Source: WHSW01 sp963729075 (GTDB lineage: Bacteria > Actinomycetota > Thermoleophilia > Solirubrobacterales > 70-9). Taken from it: 64,000 nt of DNA. The DNA is taken from assembly GCA_963729075.1 (NCBI GenBank), contig CAVSMU010000011.1, positions 121,992 through 185,991 of the forward strand, read 5' to 3'. The number at the start of each line of letters is the position of its first letter. The stretch's first letter is position 1. This document shows positions 49,770 through 58,686 of the stretch, one piece after another. Made by a program: the position numbers and the translations under genes. Under the pieces are notes generated by a model. It saw nothing but the letters and a program-made list of their open reading frames with translations, was not told the origin of the DNA and made no database searches.

Positions 49770-52568
49770 GTGGCGGTTGAAATCAACCTGCTCGGGCCCC
49801 CGCGCGTGAGGCGAGACGGCGAGCCGGTCCGCTTCGACACCCGCAAGGCGGTGGCGCTCCTGGCTCACCTCGCCCTCGTCGAAAGCCCTCGCTCGCGGGA
49901 TTCCCTCTGTGGGCTCCTCTGGCCCGGGCACGATCCCGATCGGGCCCGAGGCGCCCTCCGGCGCACGCTCTCGACCCTGCGCGCGGCGATCGGGAAGGAG
50001 TGGGTCGAAACGGCTGGCGACGCGATCGCCCTGCGGAAGGGGGCAGAGCTCGAGCTCGACGTCGCCCGCTTCCGCGCGCAGGCGGCGCAGGCGTCAGCCG
50101 AGAGCTTGAGCGAGGCGGTGGAGCTCTTCGCCGGCGACTTTCTCGAGGGCTTCGCGCTTCGCGACAGCCCGGAATTCGACCACTGGCAGATGCGAGAGGC
50201 GGATGTGCTGCGCCGCGAGCTGGGCTCGGCGCTGAGGCGCCTGGTCGAGCTCCAGATGGAGCGCGGCGCGCACGAGCCGGCACTTCGGTTCGCGGAGCGT
50301 TGGGTCGAGATCGAGCCGCTCCACGAGCCGGCGCATCGCGAGCTGATTCGGCTCTACGCCCTGACCGGAGACCGTGGTGCGGCGCTGCAGCAGTACAGGC
50401 AATGCGTGCGCGCCCTGAGCCAGGAGCTCGGGGTCGCTCCGCTGGAGGAGACCACCGGCCTGTTCGAGCAGGTGAGCGAGGGAGGACTGGCACCGTCGCC
50501 GGCCGCAGCGCCGAGCGCCGAGCGAGCGGCGACGGGCGCACCGCGGGAGCTGGCGCTGGTCGGGCGCGACTCCGAGCTCGACGCCCTGCTGGCAGCGCAT
50601 CGCGCGGCAGCCGAGGGCGGCGTCCTCGCCGTGGTCGAGGGCGAGGCGGGCATCGGCAAGACGCGTCTATGTCTCGAGCTGGTTACGCGTGTGCGGGCGA
50701 AGGGCTCCCTGGTCATGGCCGCGCAATGCCACGAAGACGAGGCGGGACTGCCGTACGCGCCGATCGTGGAGGTTCTGAGCGACGCCGTTCGAACCGCTGA
50801 GGACTGGGTGGGCGCCGTCTCCCCGCAGCGCCTGGCCGATGCCTCTCGCCTGCACCCCGAGCTGGCGGCGTTGCGCCCGGATCTGCCGAAGCCCCATTCC
50901 CTCTCGGGCCCCGGTGTCCAGATCCGGCTGTTGGAAGCGGTTGCCGCCGTGCTCGACGCTGCCGGCAGCGGTCCGGCGCCCGGCGTGCTCTTCCTCGACG
51001 ACGTGCACGCTGCGGACGAGGCGACCGTCGACTTCCTGGCCTACCTCGGACGAAGGCTCGACCAGCGTCTGATGCTTCTGCTGTTGAGCTGGCGCAGCGA
51101 GGCCGTGCCTCCGGATCATCGTCTACGCCGGCTCCGGGTCGATCGCGAGCACGAGGGCGCACGCATCGTTCGGCTCGACCGACTGGACCGAGCCGACGTG
51201 AGCGCGCTCGTGAGTGCGGCCGACCCGTCCGGCACGGCGGAGGTACAGGACCGAATCTTTCGCGCGAGCGAGGGCCTGCCGCTATTCGTCACCGAATACG
51301 TGCTCGCGGCTCAGGCGGGGGATGTCACCGTCGGCCAGGCGGTTCCCACCGAGGCGCACACCTTCCTCGGCGCGCGCATGAGCGGAGTCGGGGCGGTGGC
51401 GCGCCAGGTTCTGGGAGCCGCCGCGGCAATCGGCCGCTCGTTCGACTTCGACACCGTGCTCGCGGCGAGCGGACGCAGCGACGAGGAGGCCGTGGCCGCG
51501 CTCGAGGAGCTCGTCGAACATGGGCTGGTGCGCCAGGCCGACACGGCGGACGCGCGCTACGAGTTCTCCCACCAGATACTGCGCGAGCTTGTCTACGAGG
51601 AGACCTCGCCGGCGCGGCGCCGACTGCTGCATCGCCGCATCGCCGCGAGCCTTCCGCGGAGGGGAGAGACGGCCGCGCTGACCGCGCAGCAACTGCGGCT
51701 GGCCGGCGAGCCTCGGGAGGCCGCCGAGGAGTTTCGAATCGCCGCGGAGCACGCGGCATCGCTGCTCGCCCATGCCGACGCCATCGCTCACCTGGATACC
51801 GCCCTGGCGCTCGACCCACCCGACGCCGCGGGACTTCACGAGCGGATCGGCGACCTGCGCACCCTCGTCGGCGACTACAGCGGCGCGCTCGCGAGCTACG
51901 AGTCGGCAGCGGCCGAGAGCCAGGGGTCGACGCTGGCGGCGCTCGAGCAGAAGCTGGGAGGCGTCCACGGGCGACGCGGCGACTGGGAGCGCTCCGAGGC
52001 GCGGCTCGCGGCCGCACTCGACTCGGTGCCCCCGGGGGACAGCGGATTGCGAGCCCGCATCGTCGCCGACCTTGCGCTCTCGCTTCACCACTCCGGTCGG
52101 ACCGACGACGCCGCCGCGAGGGCAGGCGAGGCGCGCGAGCTGGCCGAGGCGGCCGCTGACCGGCTCGCCCTGGCGCAGGCCCACAACATGCTCGGCGTCC
52201 TCGCCCGGACCGACGGCGATCTGACGACGGCGCGAACGGAGCTCGAGCACAGCATCGCGCTGGCCGAGGAGCTCGATGAAGCGCCGGCCCAGGTCGCCGC
52301 GCTCAACAACCTCGCGCTGGCCGAGCGCGACGACGGCGAACTCGATCGAGCACTCGAGCTGACCGGAAGGGCGCGCGAGCTATGCGCGGCATACGGCGAC
52401 CGTCATCGAGAGGCCGCGCTCGAGAACAACCTCGCCGACCTCTATCACGCGGCTGGCCGCGACGATGAGGCGATGGCCCATCTGAAGCGGGCCGTGGCGA
52501 TCTTCGCGGAGGTGGGTGCCGACGAGGCCACCCGGCTGCCGGAGATCTGGAAGCTCGTCAGCTGGTAG
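49770..52568 (+). CDS. BTAD/AfsR-type transcriptional regulator with AAA ATPase and TPR domains
   Basis: A 932-residue regulator: N-terminal winged helix and BTAD (INLLGPPRVRRDGEPV to about residue 240), an AAA/STAND ATPase from about 265 (Walker A GEAGIGKTRL, Walker B GVLFLDDVHAAD), and C-terminal tetratricopeptide repeats (about 640-920). This is the AfsR/MalT-like design for sensing a ligand and binding DNA. GTG 49770 lies seven bases after TATCGT; GTG 49761 is an alternative. No target is implied; the next gene cluster is on the other side of the relic zone. Confidence 0.9.
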   Translation: MAVEINLLGPPRVRRDGEPVRFDTRKAVALLAHLALVESPRSRDSLCGLLWPGHDPDRARGALRRTLSTLRAAIGKEWVETAGDAIALRKGAELELDVARFRAQAAQASAESLSEAVELFAGDFLEGFALRDSPEFDHWQMREADVLRRELGSALRRLVELQMERGAHEPALRFAERWVEIEPLHEPAHRELIRLYALTGDRGAALQQYRQCVRALSQELGVAPLEETTGLFEQVSEGGLAPSPAAAPSAERAATGAPRELALVGRDSELDALLAAHRAAAEGGVLAVVEGEAGIGKTRLCLELVTRVRAKGSLVMAAQCHEDEAGLPYAPIVEVLSDAVRTAEDWVGAVSPQRLADASRLHPELAALRPDLPKPHSLSGPGVQIRLLEAVAAVLDAAGSGPAPGVLFLDDVHAADEATVDFLAYLGRRLDQRLMLLLLSWRSEAVPPDHRLRRLRVDREHEGARIVRLDRLDRADVSALVSAADPSGTAEVQDRIFRASEGLPLFVTEYVLAAQAGDVTVGQAVPTEAHTFLGARMSGVGAVARQVLGAAAAIGRSFDFDTVLAASGRSDEEAVAALEELVEHGLVRQADTADARYEFSHQILRELVYEETSPARRRLLHRRIAASLPRRGETAALTAQQLRLAGEPREAAEEFRIAAEHAASLLAHADAIAHLDTALALDPPDAAGLHERIGDLRTLVGDYSGALASYESAAAESQGSTLAALEQKLGGVHGRRGDWERSEARLAAALDSVPPGDSGLRARIVADLALSLHHSGRTDDAAARAGEARELAEAAADRLALAQAHNMLGVLARTDGDLTTARTELEHSIALAEELDEAPAQVAALNNLALAERDDGELDRALELTGRARELCAAYGDRHREAALENNLADLYHAAGRDDEAMAHLKRAVAIFAEVGADEATRLPEIWKLVSW

Positions 52569-52776
52569 ACCGTGGTGAGGGCTTGGGCAGTGGTCGGTTC
52601 GCCGCTGCTGACACCGGTCGTTCTCTGGGCGGCGGCCGAGCCGCTCGACAGCGACCTTCCGGCCCCCAGATCAGCGCCGGCCTCGCTTGGTACCACGACT
52701 GGTACCACGGCGCTCGCTCCGGGGCATTCGCGCCGACTCAAGATGGCGAGAACCCGCTCGGGAAGCGGGCTTTCGC
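52569..52776. other. Non-coding stretch before the tRNA scar
   Basis: No gene. 52649-52668 repeats the 20-bp block CAGCGACCTTCCGGCCCCCA found at 52802-52821 in the tRNA scar, and 52688-52710 has two copies of GGTACCACG/TGGTACCACG. Confidence 0.5.
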
Positions 52777-52823
52777 CTAGTCGGGGCGACTGGATTTGAA
52801 CCAGCGACCTTCCGGCCCCCAAG
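52777..52823 (-). tRNA. 3' half of a tRNA (att-site scar, not functional)
   Basis: On the minus strand the sequence runs from a TTGGGGG anticodon loop (proline-type) through CCGGA, AGGTC, T-stem GCTGG, loop TTCAAAT, CCAGT and acceptor CGCCCCG plus A. The matching 5' half is absent: no CGGGGCG lies upstream and the 5' anticodon stem does not pair. Tyrosine integrases recombine in the anticodon loop and leave exactly this block. Confidence 0.7.
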
Positions 52824-52967
52824 CCGAGGGGCAGTGGGTGGGGAAACGGCTTGTCCAGCCTGCGTTCTCCAGAAAGCCCCTGTCCCAGTCAGCGGACCGT
52901 AGGTGCGGACCCGGACGTCAGCTTTCGGGAGCCAGTTTCATGCCCCGATAAGTAAGAACCTGTCGCT

Positions 52968-52999
52968 CGCTCCCGGTCGTCGTCCTGAGCGGGAGCGAG
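52968..52999. repeat. 32-bp dispersed repeat with internal hairpin (copy 1)
   Basis: Starts CGCTCCCGGTCGTCGTCCTG and ends CGGGAGCGAG; identical to 54382-54413. CGCTCCCG and CGGGAGCG form a stem. The two copies bracket the sulfite-oxidase-like gene. Confidence 0.75.
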
Positions 53000-53216
53000 C
53001 TCGCCTGATCGCAAATGCCCTCGGCCATGATCGCTCGCACGCGTGAGCGGGCGTCGGAGCACCGACGCATCTGATCGTCGTCCATTCCGACGCGCGGGCC
53101 AGGCCGCGGAGCCTGCCGTGTTTATTGCGAGGCAGCCCTGACTGGCAACTGGCGGGCGGGAGATCGTGCTCGCGAACGCTGCCGTCGCGCTCGGGTCTGG
53201 GTCATACCCTTGTCGC
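53000..53216. other. Non-coding upstream region of the sulfite-oxidase-like gene
   Basis: No gene seen. TACCCT at about 53205-53210 lies six bases before the GTG start. Confidence 0.4.
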
Positions 53217-54302
53217 GTGAGTCGCTACGGAAAGCGCGCGGACTTGGTCGTGCACGAGGAGGAGCCGTTCAACGCCGAGACCGGGCTCGCCGCCCTGGCC
53301 GAGGGCCCGCTCACCGCCACTGACGCGTTCTACGTGAGAGGACACGCCGCGGTGCCGCAGACCGACGCGGGCGCCTGGCGGCTTCGCGTCCACGGGCTGG
53401 TCGAGCGGGAGCTCGACCTCTCACTCGCCACCCTGCGCGACGCGTTCACGGTGCACGAGGTCACCGCGACGCTGCAATGCGCCGGCAACAGGCGCGCCGG
53501 CCTGATCGCCATCCGCGACATCCCGGGCGAGGCGCCATGGGGTCCCGGGGCTACCGGTACGGCGACGTGGACCGGCGTTGCGCTCGCCGACGTGCTCGCG
53601 CTCGCCGGCCCGCGGTGGGAGGCTGCCCACGTCGGCTTCGCAGGCGCCGACGTCTGCGCGGAGGCGGAGCCCGCTCAGTGCTTCGGTGGCTCGATCCCGC
53701 TCGATAAGGCGCGCCGCCCGGAGGTCCTACTTGCCTGGGGCATGAACGGCGAGCCGCTCCCGCTCGTCCACGGAGCGCCGTTGCGCGTGGTTGTGCCCGG
53801 CTACATCGGGGCGCGCAGCGTCAAGTGGCTCGAGCGCATCGAGGTCCAATCGAGGCCCTGGCAGGGCTACTTCCAGCACGTCGCCTACCGCCTGTTGCCG
53901 GAGGACGGGAAGCCGGGTCCGGGCGCGGGGATACCGCTTGGTCTGGTCGCGCTCAACTCCGACGTGCTCTCGCCCGCCAACGGCGAGACGGTCGCGGCCG
54001 GAGCGGTCGGGGTGCACGGCTACGCGTTCGCGGGCGGAGAGCGTCACGTCGCGCGGGTCGACGTCTCGGTCGACGGCGGCTCGAGCTGGGCGCAGGCGGA
54101 GCTGCTCGAGGACCTCGGCCGCTGGGCCTGGCGACACTGGCGGATCACGGTCGACCTCGCGCCCGGAGAGCACGAGATCCTCGTCCGCGCGTGGGACTCC
54201 TCCGCGGCCACGCAGCCCGAGGATGACGCAACGCTCTGGAACCCGAAGGGCTACGTGAACAACGCCCGTCCGCGGGTCCGGGTACGGGCTGCCAGTGTTT
54301 AG
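53217..54302 (+). CDS. Sulfite oxidase-family molybdopterin protein
   Basis: A 361-residue protein with an N-terminal Mo-cofactor domain: the Mo ligand C88 is in TLQCAGNRRAGL, a Mo-site loop QCFGGSIPLDKA follows, then VPGYIGARSVKWLERIEV, and a C-terminal Ig-like dimerisation domain (about 250-360). No haem domain and no signal peptide. GTG 53217 is six bases after TACCCT. It may oxidise sulfite or another sulfur or nitrogen compound; the acceptor is unknown. Confidence 0.9.
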   Translation: MSRYGKRADLVVHEEEPFNAETGLAALAEGPLTATDAFYVRGHAAVPQTDAGAWRLRVHGLVERELDLSLATLRDAFTVHEVTATLQCAGNRRAGLIAIRDIPGEAPWGPGATGTATWTGVALADVLALAGPRWEAAHVGFAGADVCAEAEPAQCFGGSIPLDKARRPEVLLAWGMNGEPLPLVHGAPLRVVVPGYIGARSVKWLERIEVQSRPWQGYFQHVAYRLLPEDGKPGPGAGIPLGLVALNSDVLSPANGETVAAGAVGVHGYAFAGGERHVARVDVSVDGGSSWAQAELLEDLGRWAWRHWRITVDLAPGEHEILVRAWDSSAATQPEDDATLWNPKGYVNNARPRVRVRAASV

Positions 54303-54634
54303 TTCAGCATTCACTCGCTTGCGGGGCCGCACGGTCCTGCCGGCTATCGGCTCGGGCGACCAGCGAGAGCCATATCGCGCGCGCTCCCGGTCGTCGTCCT
54401 GAGCGGGAGCGAGTCGAGTGAGACGAGATCGCTGACACTCGCTCTCACGCGTGAGGCCGCAACTACGGGTCGCAGCGCTGGATACCGCCGACGGTCAGAA
54501 GGCCGCCGTCGGCAGCGATCGCAACCACTCTCTCTCGCGCCGCGAGGAGCGGCGCAAGGATTTGCATGCCAGTCGGAGCGGTCCACGGCGGCGCCGCCTT
54601 CGCGTGGCGAGCCACTTGATCGAGCGCTCACCGG
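54303..54634. other. Non-coding stretch containing repeat copy 2
   Basis: Contains the 32-bp repeat and then CTCACGCGTGAG (a 12-bp palindrome). Otherwise nothing recognisable. Confidence 0.4.
54382..54413. repeat. 32-bp dispersed repeat with internal hairpin (copy 2)
   Basis: Identical to 52968-52999, 1.4 kb away in the same orientation. Confidence 0.75.
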
Positions 54635-55495
54635 CTAACCCGTCGTGCTCCTCACGAAATCCATGAGCAGCGGCCAGTAGCGGTCCGGGGCGTCCTTCCA
54701 GGTGAAGTGGCCCGCATCCTCGACGATTGCGAGCTGCGCGATCCCCTCGGGCAGGGCGTCGGCGATCTCTCGGGCGGCGGCGACCGGCGTGATCGGGTCG
54801 AGCTCGCCCACGCAGACGAGCGTCGGGCATTCGATGCGGGCCAACTGATCAAGAACGTCGAACCCACGCATCACCTCGAGGCCGGGCTCATCCAGCTCGT
54901 CGTTGACGAGCGTGCGAGCCCGTTCCTGCTCGCCCAAAACCCATGGCCCAAAGAGCCTCCAGCAACGGGCCCACTCCTCCGGCGTGACCGCCGCGCTGTC
55001 GTCGCCGTAAGCGCGCTCGACGATCGCAGCAACCTCGTCGCCGCCGGCTCGACGGAACTCCTCGACGATCCGTCGCAGGTCGAAGCGGGCGAATGCGGAC
55101 TGGAGCACCAACGCCCGGGCATGGCGGGGGTGGCGGATCGCGTAGACCATGGCGACAAAGCTGCCCAGCGAGTGCCCGTAGAGAACCGGCCGGGCGATAC
55201 CGAGCGTGTCGCAGAAGTCGCGGACACTGTCGGCGCACGTCTCGAAGCTCCAGCTCGCCGGGTCGCCCCATTCGGAACGGCCATGACCGGGCAGGTCCAG
55301 ATAAACGACCTGCGCTATGTCCGAGAGCCGTGCGAAGTCAGGCTTGAAATAGGAGTGATCAAAGCTCCCGGGCCCGCCGTGCAGCAGCAAGACGGTGGGT
55401 CGCTCGCGCATCTCGGGGCCGTCGGGCACGAGCGCGAGGCCCTCGACATCGAACCAGAGCCGCTGCCCGTTCACGTCGACCTGCATGCGGCCCAT
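54635..55495 (-). CDS. Alpha/beta hydrolase, proline iminopeptidase-like
   Basis: A 286-residue hydrolase: LLLHGGPGSFDHSYFKP, DLPGHGRSEWGDP, nucleophile Ser in YGHSLGSFVAMVY, late Asp in VGELDPITPV and His in EDAGHFTWKDAP. The HGGPG motif is that of prolyl iminopeptidases and related lactonases. ATG 55495 or the second Met (55486) may be the start. Confidence 0.88.
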   Translation of the reverse strand: MGRMQVDVNGQRLWFDVEGLALVPDGPEMRERPTVLLLHGGPGSFDHSYFKPDFARLSDIAQVVYLDLPGHGRSEWGDPASWSFETCADSVRDFCDTLGIARPVLYGHSLGSFVAMVYAIRHPRHARALVLQSAFARFDLRRIVEEFRRAGGDEVAAIVERAYGDDSAAVTPEEWARCWRLFGPWVLGEQERARTLVNDELDEPGLEVMRGFDVLDQLARIECPTLVCVGELDPITPVAAAREIADALPEGIAQLAIVEDAGHFTWKDAPDRYWPLLMDFVRSTTG

Positions 55496-55630
55496 TCTGA
55501 TGCAGGGGCACCACCATCAGCTCGTGGAGCAGCTATCACCCGGCGAAGGTTGCACTTCCCATGCTGCGCAACCGCTCGCGTGCAACCGGTCGCGCTGCTC
55601 CTTCAGGCAAGGGAAGGAGCCGTTCGGAGC

Positions 55631-55665
55631 GTGACCGCTTTCTCTTTAGAGCGGGAGCCGCCAGC
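55631..55665. repeat. Partial third copy of the dispersed hairpin repeat (copy C)
   Basis: GTGACCGCTTTCTCTTTAGA and GCGGGAGCCGCC match copies A and B across the hairpin; the coding part of the repeat is missing. Confidence 0.65.
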
Positions 55666-55736
55666 CACTCCAGCTTCCCATACGAAGCAGAAGCGGCCCG
55701 GGGACAGCGGGGACGCGGGGGACGCGGGGTACGTAT

Positions 55737-55752
55737 CTAGTCGGGGCGACTG
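55737..55752. repeat. 16-bp repeat of the tRNA 3' end (att-like)
   Basis: CTAGTCGGGGCGACTG is identical to 52777-52792, the 3' end of the tRNA scar, in the same orientation 2.96 kb away. It lies 85 bases from the integrase remnant. Confidence 0.65.
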
Positions 55753-55836
55753 TCGCAACTCGGCTCGACGATGCGCCCTCAGCCGGTGCGTGCTACTGCC
55801 CGTGCAACTGTCCCGCCGCCCTGCGCAGCGGGACAG

Positions 55837-56197
55837 TTACGGCTCGAAGGCGCGGTCGATCTCCTCGACCGCACCGACATCGGCATGCCCGTAAAGCTCG
55901 CGGACCAACTTGCCGCCGTCACGGTGGCCGAGCTGCTCAGCGACCACTCGATCAGGGAGACCAAGCGTCACGTACAGGTAGTGACCAGCGAAGTGCTTCA
56001 GCTCGTGCGGGGTCACCTTGCGCCCGAAGGCGCCCTCGATTCCGCGCCAGTAGTAGCTCAGGCGCGACTGACTCAGGCGCCCGCCGCGCCTGCCAGTGAA
56101 GATCCACTCGGTTGAGCGATCCAGCGGCAGGAGCGCATCGCAGGCGGGTGGCGGCAGCACGATCTCTCGACGACGGTTCGACTTCGGTAGGGCTTGT
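55837..56197 (-). pseudogene. 3' remnant of a tyrosine recombinase (integrase)
   Basis: About 120 residues of the catalytic domain: ALPKSNRRREIVLPPPACDA, EWIFTGRRGGRLSQSRLSYY, box II HELKHFAGHYL (Lys where Arg is usual), LGHRDGGKLVRELYGH with the catalytic Tyr. The N-terminal half with the first catalytic Arg is missing, so it is inactive. The frame is bounded by TAA at about 56198. Confidence 0.82.
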
Positions 56198-56586
56198 ACT
56201 TACCGAGGGGCACGACACGACGGGTCAGCCGGCTTTGCGGACTCAAGGGCCCGCCACGGAGCGGGCCACGCCCCTGCCGGCGCGCGAGATACTGAGCCAG
56301 AACCGAGCCGTCCGATGATCTGCTCCACGTCGCCAGCCTCGGCCTGGCAAAGGCGATCGACGGCTTCGATCCGGAGCGGGACCTCGGGCCGCGGTCCCCG
56401 AGGGTCTACCGCATACGCAGTAAGCCAAATTGAGTAGATCGGTGGGTTCTCCGGAAAACCCCTGACGCGGGGCCGGTGCCGGCGCGTTGTGTTTGACGTA
56501 CAAGGGGCCTTGTGCTGGAGTCCATGGCGCGGAACGTGGGGATCGGGCAGGCGGAAAGGGCCTCGCAAACAGGAAAGGAGATAGCG
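56198..56586. other. Non-coding stretch with orphan GATACTG
   Basis: No gene seen. 56288-56294 is GATACTG preceded by GGCGCGCGA, an orphan copy of the SnoaL module. A small hairpin ACAAGGGGCCTTGT follows near 56500. Confidence 0.4.
56288..56294 (+). promoter_or_regulatory. Orphan GATACTG module
   Basis: GGCGCGCGAGATACTGAGCC; no SnoaL gene follows. Compare 57284. Confidence 0.4.
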
Positions 56587-57025
56587 ATGAAGCGCTATCT
56601 GGTCTTGCTCATCGGCGTAGGCGCGCTCGCACTCGCGTCCACGGCGGTCGCCGCGAGCCCGCACTACATCAGGGGTCCGGACGCCACCGTCTCGGGCAAC
56701 AGCCTGACGGTCTCTTGGAAGGCGGCCGGGCTGGGGAACACGGCGGACGTCGGTGGACTTCTCCCTCACGGGGACCGCCGACGTGACGTCGCAGTGCTTC
56801 ACCAAGAGCGGCAACCCGGTCAACGGGGTGCCGAAGTTCGAGCAGGTCGACGTCGACGTGACCGGCACGTTCCCGGTGCGGAACGGCCAGGTGACCGGCT
56901 CCTTGACGGTCGAGCCGCTGTCCACGCTCGAGTGCACCGGCAACCAGCGGGTTGTGATCCTGGACGTCTCGTTTGACCTGACGCTGACCGGTGACGATTT
57001 GCCTCCGGTCCACCTGACGGGCTGA
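56587..57025 (+). pseudogene. Frameshifted secreted beta-rich protein
   Basis: ATG 56587 (after AAAGGAGATAGCG) opens a signal peptide MKRYLVLLIGVGALALASTA followed by SPHYIRGPDATVSGNSLTVS and WKAAGLGNT. Near 56745 the frame shifts; the rest of the protein (VDFSLTGTADVTSQCFTKSG to the stop at 57025) is in another frame. Rejoined, it is a ~140-residue secreted domain of the kind I associate with actinobacterial 'SPH(F/Y)I(K/R)GP' proteins. Real decay or a base error cannot be told apart here. Confidence 0.62.
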
Positions 57026-57040
57026 CGACTGGCGCTCGCA

Positions 57041-57107
57041 CGGAGCCCCAGAGGCTCCGACGCGGGTTTCTGGCAACGCCCAGGGCTCAACGCCCCTGGG
57101 CGTTGCC
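57041..57107. terminator. Two successive terminator hairpins
   Basis: CGGAGCC/GGCTCCG (57041-57047 and 57053-57059, five-base loop) and a perfect 14-bp stem GGCAACGCCCAGGG (57072-57085) with its complement at 57094-57107 and an eight-base loop. Confidence 0.75.
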
Positions 57108-57283
57108 GACCTACTCCCCAGCACGCCGGCGGACCGACCTCGAAGCGTCCGCCGGCGTCCGTGATCCAAGCCGACTTGAGGTTGTTGCATTCGAAGCCGC
57201 AGGCGTTGTTGAGTAGCGCGAGCCTTTCTGGCCCAAGCGAGCACCGCCTCGGGGCTGGGGGGCTTGCTCCCCTGCTGGCGCGA

Positions 57284-57290
57284 GATACTG
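57284..57290 (+). promoter_or_regulatory. Orphan GATACTG module
   Basis: TGGCGCGAGATACTGGCCGA; not followed by a start codon and a gene on this strand. Confidence 0.4.
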
Positions 57291-57303
57291 GCCGAGGCGT
57301 CGC

Positions 57304-57702
57304 CTAGTCCTGGTCCTTCAGCGCGTGAGCAGCAGCCTCGACGCAGGCGCTGAAGTCACTACGGTGCTCGCCCTCGGCGGGCTTGCGGTTGAGCCCCTCG
57401 CAGGACTGGTTTGGCGAGATGTCGTGGCGGAGCGCCATCGCTACCGCGGCGATGCACCTGCCGAACTGCGACGTATTTTCTGCGAAGTTGGTCTTGAACT
57501 CCGCGCATTCGTCACGGCCGATGGCGCGCGCCTCGTGGCGGGTCACATGCGAGGTGCCCGGATTGTCGCTGCCGCTATGCGGCGGCGTGCCCTCGGGTAC
57601 ATGACCGGTTCCGGGGTTGTCGGCGCCATCAAAGGCAAATGCGGGCGCAGCCATGAGGCTGAGCGCCGCGGCCACGGTCGCCGTCCTGGTGCCTAGTCTC
57701 AT
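57304..57702 (-). CDS. Secreted hypothetical protein (132 aa)
   Basis: A 132-residue exported protein: signal peptide MRLGTRTATVAAALSLMAAP to AFAF, then a duplicated motif DNPGTGHVPEGTPP / DNPGTSHVTRHEAR, and a Cys-containing domain (C, C, C, C at DECAEFK, FGRCIAAV, QSCEGLN, SACVEAAA). ATG 57702 follows AAGGAGAACG. Family not recognised. Confidence 0.7.
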   Translation of the reverse strand: MRLGTRTATVAAALSLMAAPAFAFDGADNPGTGHVPEGTPPHSGSDNPGTSHVTRHEARAIGRDECAEFKTNFAENTSQFGRCIAAVAMALRHDISPNQSCEGLNRKPAEGEHRSDFSACVEAAAHALKDQD

Positions 57703-57760
57703 CGTTCTCCTTGCGTTCGGCCCCCCCTGGCTATGAGCTTTGAGAGGTCCGCGTACCTCG

Positions 57761-58057
57761 CTAGAAGCCCAGCGCGAACTTCGCGTCCTCGGACATCATC
57801 TCCGGGGACCACGGCGGGTCGAAGACCATCTTCGGGTGGACTTTGTCGATTCCCTCGAGGTCACCGACGAACTCGCGCATCTGTTCCGAGACCTGTGGGC
57901 CGATCGGGCACGCGGGCGTGGTGAGGGTGAAGGTCACGAAGACCTCCGGCCCCTCGATCTCGACGTCGTAGACCAGCCCGAGCGAGACGAAGTCCAGCCC
58001 CAGCTCGGGGTCGATCACCTCTTCGAGCGCCTCGTAGACATCATCTTCGGTGGTCAT
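57761..58057 (-). CDS. DUF59/MIP18-family iron-sulfur cluster assembly protein (SufT/PaaD-like)
   Basis: A 98-residue protein with the family text YEALEEVIDPELGLDFVSLG and FTLTTPACPIGPQVSEQM, whose Cys is the conserved one. Members help mature Fe-S proteins. The last 39 bases are duplicated at 35722-35760. Confidence 0.9.
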   Translation of the reverse strand: MTTEDDVYEALEEVIDPELGLDFVSLGLVYDVEIEGPEVFVTFTLTTPACPIGPQVSEQMREFVGDLEGIDKVHPKMVFDPPWSPEMMSEDAKFALGF

Positions 58058-58149
58058 GCATCAATCGTAGAGAACGCCCGCTCGCTCGCGGTCGTCGTGC
58101 GTGCACCGGCTCCTCGCGGGGCGTCCCCGGTTGCGTAGCCTTGAGGGCG

Positions 58150-58686
58150 ATGGCACTCGTGTTGCTGTTCCTGTTCCTGCTGCTCCCGATCGCCGAGATC
58201 TACGTGATCGTCAAGGTGGGGCAGGCGATCGGGATCTGGCCGACGCTCGCGATCCTGCTGCTCGACGGGTTCGTCGGCGCCGCGCTTGCCCGCTCGCAGG
58301 GGCGCATGGCGTGGGCCCGGTTCAACGTCGCCCTGGCCGAGGGCCGCGTGCCGGCCCGCGAGACGTTCGACGGCGCGATGATCATCCTTGGCGGCGCGCT
58401 CCTGCTCGCCCCCGGCTTCATCACCGATGCGGTCGGCTTCCTGCTGCTGATCCCGCCGACCAGGGCGCTCGTGCGCGGCGCCGTGGCGGCCCTGGCCCGG
58501 CGCCGGCTCGCGTTCGCCTGGACGGTCGCGAGCCCGCCGCCCCGCGGCGCGCCCAGTCGGGACCGCCCGCGTCCCGATCCGTTCCAGTCGCCGCGGGATC
58601 CGCCCCGCGGCTACGACTACGAGGGCACCGCGCGCGAGGTGAACGACACCTCGGCCGAGCTCCCCCCGGGCGAGCGCCGTGAGTGA
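58150..58686 (+). CDS. FxsA-family membrane protein
   Basis: A 178-residue protein: FLFLLLPIAEIYVIVKVGQA and ILGGALLLAPGFITDAVGFL are typical of FxsA. Three or four helices, then a Pro/Arg-rich tail (PPPRGAPSRDRPRPDPFQSP). ATG 58150 is eight bases after TAGCCT. It overlaps the next gene by eight bases. Confidence 0.88.
   Translation: MALVLLFLFLLLPIAEIYVIVKVGQAIGIWPTLAILLLDGFVGAALARSQGRMAWARFNVALAEGRVPARETFDGAMIILGGALLLAPGFITDAVGFLLLIPPTRALVRGAVAALARRRLAFAWTVASPPPRGAPSRDRPRPDPFQSPRDPPRGYDYEGTAREVNDTSAELPPGERRE

Larger units (their letters stand above)
55496..55836. other. Non-coding stretch with relic repeats next to the integrase remnant
   Basis: Contains hairpin copy C (55635-55654), part of the ~180-bp repeat, and a tRNA-end repeat at 55737-55752. 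No gene seen. Confidence 0.45.

Noticed and set aside
51570..51590. GATACTG inside the BTAD/AAA regulator gene
   Set aside because: It encodes QILRE in a well-supported frame and is not followed by a start; a chance coding match, not another module copy.
52777..52880. A complete tRNA gene
   Set aside because: Only the anticodon loop to acceptor 3' side is present; no 5' acceptor strand or D arm can be found upstream on the minus strand.
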